Source: an uncultured Eubacteriales bacterium (GTDB lineage Bacteria; Bacillota_A; Clostridia; Oscillospirales; Oscillospiraceae). From it: DNA of 8,415 nucleotides. Shown in pieces: positions 6,742 to 8,415 of this stretch. The notes under the pieces were generated by a model. The model was given only the letters and a program-made list of their open reading frames with translations, ran no database searches and was not told the origin of the DNA. Both the position numbers and the translations under genes were made by a program. The DNA is taken from positions 1 to 8,415 of the forward strand of contig USNH01000028.1 in the NCBI GenBank assembly GCA_900556015.1, written 5' to 3'. Each line of letters starts with the position of its first letter. Positions within the stretch are counted from its first letter, which is position 1.

Positions 6742-7340
6742 GGAACAAGTTCTACGCCAAGGCGTGGCGCGTGCTGCGGCCCTTGGTGCTGTTTTTCCTG
6801 CCGGTGGACCTGCGGGGGACGGAGCATCTGGAGGGGGACGAGCCGGTGCTGCTGTGCGCCAACCACTCCAGCGCCTGGGATCCTATCCTGTTCGTGCTGT
6901 CCATGCCCCAGCGGTTCAACGTGCGGATCATGGCCAAGAAGCAGCTGTTTGCCATCCCCATTGTGGGGGGCTTTCTGCGGGCCATCGGCGTGTTCCCGGT
7001 GGATCGGGGCAACAGCGACATTGGCGCGGTGAAAACCGCCATTCAGAGCCTGCGGGACGGGTGGAACCTGTTCCTGTTCCCGGAGGGCACGCGGGTGAAG
7101 CAGCCCGGGCAGGTGGAGGCCAAGGCCGGCGCGGGCATGATGGCCATTCGCGCCGGGGTGAAATTAGCGCCGGTGTTCATCGGCATGAAGAAGCGGCTGT
7201 TCCGCAAGACGCCTATCATCATCGGCGAGCCCTTCGAGCCGGTGTATACCGGGCGGAAGGGCACGGCGGAGGAGTATACCGCCAACAGCCATGAGGTCAT
7301 GCGCCGGGCCTACGCCCTGGGAGGCGTGTCATGGGAGTGA
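6738..7340 (+). CDS. plsC: 1-acyl-sn-glycerol-3-phosphate acyltransferase
   Basis: PlsC transfers the second acyl chain to lysophosphatidic acid, making phosphatidic acid, the precursor of membrane phospholipids, at the cytoplasmic face of the membrane. All family motifs are visible: the catalytic NHSSAWD (42-48; HX4D with His43 and Asp48), GVFPVDRG (84-91), FPEGTR (114-119) for glycerol-phosphate binding, and VKLAPVFIG (141-149). A hydrophobic segment at 14-22 may associate with the membrane. The 200-residue length is normal. The start is a GTG at 6738 that overlaps the cmk stop as GTGA, with GGGGGAG (6722-6728) 9 bases upstream; no nearby ATG gives a better start. The pairing with cmk is metabolically sensible, because phospholipid synthesis through CDP-diacylglycerol consumes CTP and releases CMP. 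Confidence 0.94.
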   Translation: MRNKFYAKAWRVLRPLVLFFLPVDLRGTEHLEGDEPVLLCANHSSAWDPILFVLSMPQRFNVRIMAKKQLFAIPIVGGFLRAIGVFPVDRGNSDIGAVKTAIQSLRDGWNLFLFPEGTRVKQPGQVEAKAGAGMMAIRAGVKLAPVFIGMKKRLFRKTPIIIGEPFEPVYTGRKGTAEEYTANSHEVMRRAYALGGVSWE

Positions 7341-8415
7341 TCCTGGCAAAGACGGCGGGTTTCTGCTACGGTGTGGAGCGTGCGGTGGAGCTGGCGAAGC
7401 AGACAGCCGCCGGAGGCGGCTGCGTCATGCTGGGCAGCATCATCCACAACGCGGCGGTGGTGCAGGAGCTGGAGGCGCTGGGAGCGCGGACGGTGGACGA
7501 TGTGTCCCGAATACAGCCAGGGGAGACGGTGGTCATCCGTTCCCACGGTGAGCCGGTGGAGACGTACCGGGCGCTGGAGGAAAAGGGGGCGCGCATTGTG
7601 GACGCCACCTGCCCCAACGTGGCGCGGATACACCAGCTGGTGGCCAAGGCGGAGGCGGAGGGGCGCACGCCCCTGATCATCGGCGAGGCGCACCACCCGG
7701 AGGTGCTGGCCGCCGCCAGCCGGTCGCCTCATTCCGTGATTTTGGAAGGGCCGGAGGAGCTGGAAAAGTGGCTGGCGGAGAGGCCGGAGCGGCGGGAAAT
7801 ACCTTTGCTGGCTGTCGCGCAGACCACGTGTATTCAGACGATATGGCAAAATGCTCAGAAAATTCTAAAAAAAGAGTGTACAAACGCCGAAATCTTTGAT
7901 ACAATATGTCTTGCTACGCATAAGCGTCAATCGGAGGCGGCGGAACTTGCCGCCAAGGTGGACGTGATGGTCGTGGTCGGTGACCGTAAAAGCGCCAACA
8001 CCAAACATTTGACAGAGATCAGCAGGCTGAGATGCCCCACCGTCTATCAGATAGAGGGTGCGGAGGAGTTGAACGTTGACTTTCTTAAAGGATGTTCTGT
8101 GGCGGGGCTTACAGCCGGCGCGTCCACGCCTGCGGGCATCATTAAGGAGGTATATGCAACGATGAGCGACGAGATCAAGACCATGGAAGCTACGGAAGAG
8201 AGCTTCGAGGAAATGCTGGAGAAATCTTTTAAGACTTTGAATACAGGAGAGAAGGTAACCGGTATCGTGACGGCCATTGGTCCTACCGAAGTGCAGGTGG
8301 ACCTGGGCTGCAAGCAGGCGGGCTACATCTCTGTGGACGAGCTGTCCGCAGACCCCAACGTGAAGCCCGAGGACGTCGTCAAGGTCGGCGACGAGATCGA
8401 GGTCTTTGGCGAGCA
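7331..8415 (+). CDS. ispH: IspH-ribosomal protein S1 fusion (3' end beyond window)
   Basis: The N-terminal part is 4-hydroxy-3-methylbut-2-enyl diphosphate reductase, the last step of the MEP isoprenoid pathway, an iron-sulphur enzyme. Its three cluster cysteines are present: Cys12 (GFCYGVERA), Cys94 (DATCPNV) and Cys193 (DTICLATHKRQ). Also present are His39, His72 (RSHGEP), HHPEV with His122 and Glu124, AQTT (163-166), GDRKSANT (217-224) and TAGASTPAGIIKEV (261-274). Without any stop the frame continues through an acidic linker (about 277-305) into an S1 RNA-binding repeat (GEKVTGIVTAIGPTEVQVDL, about 306 onward). The window ends inside that repeat after 361 codons plus two bases. Such IspH/S1 fusions are known in Clostridia, usually with several S1 repeats. 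ATG 7331 overlaps plsC by 10 bases and has GGGAGG (7319-7324) 6 bases upstream. The gene contains an unusually AT-rich island and a possible internal start. Confidence 0.94.
   Translation, partial: MGVILAKTAGFCYGVERAVELAKQTAAGGGCVMLGSIIHNAAVVQELEALGARTVDDVSRIQPGETVVIRSHGEPVETYRALEEKGARIVDATCPNVARIHQLVAKAEAEGRTPLIIGEAHHPEVLAAASRSPHSVILEGPEELEKWLAERPERREIPLLAVAQTTCIQTIWQNAQKILKKECTNAEIFDTICLATHKRQSEAAELAAKVDVMVVVGDRKSANTKHLTEISRLRCPTVYQIEGAEELNVDFLKGCSVAGLTAGASTPAGIIKEVYATMSDEIKTMEATEESFEEMLEKSFKTLNTGEKVTGIVTAIGPTEVQVDLGCKQAGYISVDELSADPNVKPEDVVKVGDEIEVFGE
7859..7905 (+). promoter_or_regulatory. Possible internal housekeeping-sigma promoter within ispH
   Basis: A -35-like TGTACA (7877-7882, 4 of 6 to TTGACA) and a -10-like TACAAT (7900-7905, 5 of 6 to TATAAT) are separated by 17 bases. 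TG at 7897-7898 makes an extended -10. A 15-base tract with 14 A/T (7859-7873) falls where an UP element would lie. The predicted transcript start is near 7912. It lies in the most AT-rich part of the window (27 G/C of 80 bases at 7841-7920). The -10 overlaps conserved IspH codons (Asp-Thr-Ile-Cys), so part of the match may be forced by the protein. Unproven. Confidence 0.38.
8144..8164 (+). promoter_or_regulatory. rpsA: Possible internal ribosome site and start for free S1 protein
   Basis: A perfect AAGGAGG (8144-8150) is followed 11 bases later by ATG 8162, in the same frame as the fusion. Translation from it would begin MSDEIKTMEATEESFEEML, which looks like an S1 N-terminus, exactly at the junction after the IspH C-terminal motif. 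The spacing is longer than ideal. The AAG GAG G codons encode Lys-Glu-Val, common at the end of IspH, so the site could be coincidental. The symbol refers to the hypothetical free S1 product. Confidence 0.4.

Noticed and set aside
7841..7920. Horizontal transfer or insertion explaining the AT-rich island in ispH
   Set aside because: The encoded protein keeps conserved IspH residues in register (Cys193, THKRQ) and GC returns to 63% at once, so a foreign insert is not needed; a regulatory explanation fits better.
1..8415. A novel defence, mobile or biosynthetic system
   Set aside because: Every gene belongs to a recognisable housekeeping, sporulation or regulator family; no transposase, integrase, repeat array, toxin-antitoxin pair or attachment site was seen.

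Overview
The window is a gene-dense stretch of a GC-rich, spore-forming Firmicute, most likely a clostridial gut or anaerobe lineage such as Oscillospiraceae/Flavonifractor/Oscillibacter-like bacteria. Three things point there: GC content in the mid-60s percent (68% in one 60-base block I counted), spore-associated genes of the YtfI/YtfJ (GerW) type, and an IspH-ribosomal protein S1 gene fusion, which is a clostridial hallmark. The genus is inference.

Ten genes lie on the + strand with almost no space between them. There are no tRNAs, rRNAs, mobile elements, CRISPR arrays or recognisable terminators. Left block (1-2345): the 3' end of scpA, then scpB (chromosome condensation and segregation), a DUF2953 membrane protein (YtfI-like) and a GerW/YtfJ-family sporulation protein. 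Middle block (2399-4819): a secreted D-Ala-D-Ala carboxypeptidase that is only a catalytic domain, an RsuA/RluB pseudouridine synthase, and an RpiR-type HTH-SIS regulator. Right block (4812-8415): an HI0933/BaiN-type flavoprotein, cytidylate kinase (cmk), a 1-acylglycerol-3-phosphate acyltransferase (plsC) and the IspH-S1 fusion, which is cut by the window end.

From the carboxypeptidase to ispH every junction is a stop/start overlap of 4 to 10 bases, six in a row. The largest gap in the window is only 53 bases (2346-2398). The whole window therefore looks like one long transcript with translational coupling. The order scpA-scpB-...-dac-...-rluB resembles the Bacillus subtilis scpA-scpB-ypuI-dacB-spmA-spmB-rluB region. 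Here ytfI/ytfJ homologues stand where ypuI would be, and spmA/spmB are absent.

The most interesting signal is inside the ispH-S1 fusion. An 80-base island of 34% GC carries a promoter-like sequence with an extended -10 and an A-tract (7859-7905). About 240 bases downstream a perfect AAGGAGG precedes an in-frame ATG at the domain junction (8162). Together they suggest that the cell may make free S1 as well as the IspH-S1 fusion. I saw no convincing undescribed defence or mobile system; most of the window is conserved housekeeping and sporulation genes.
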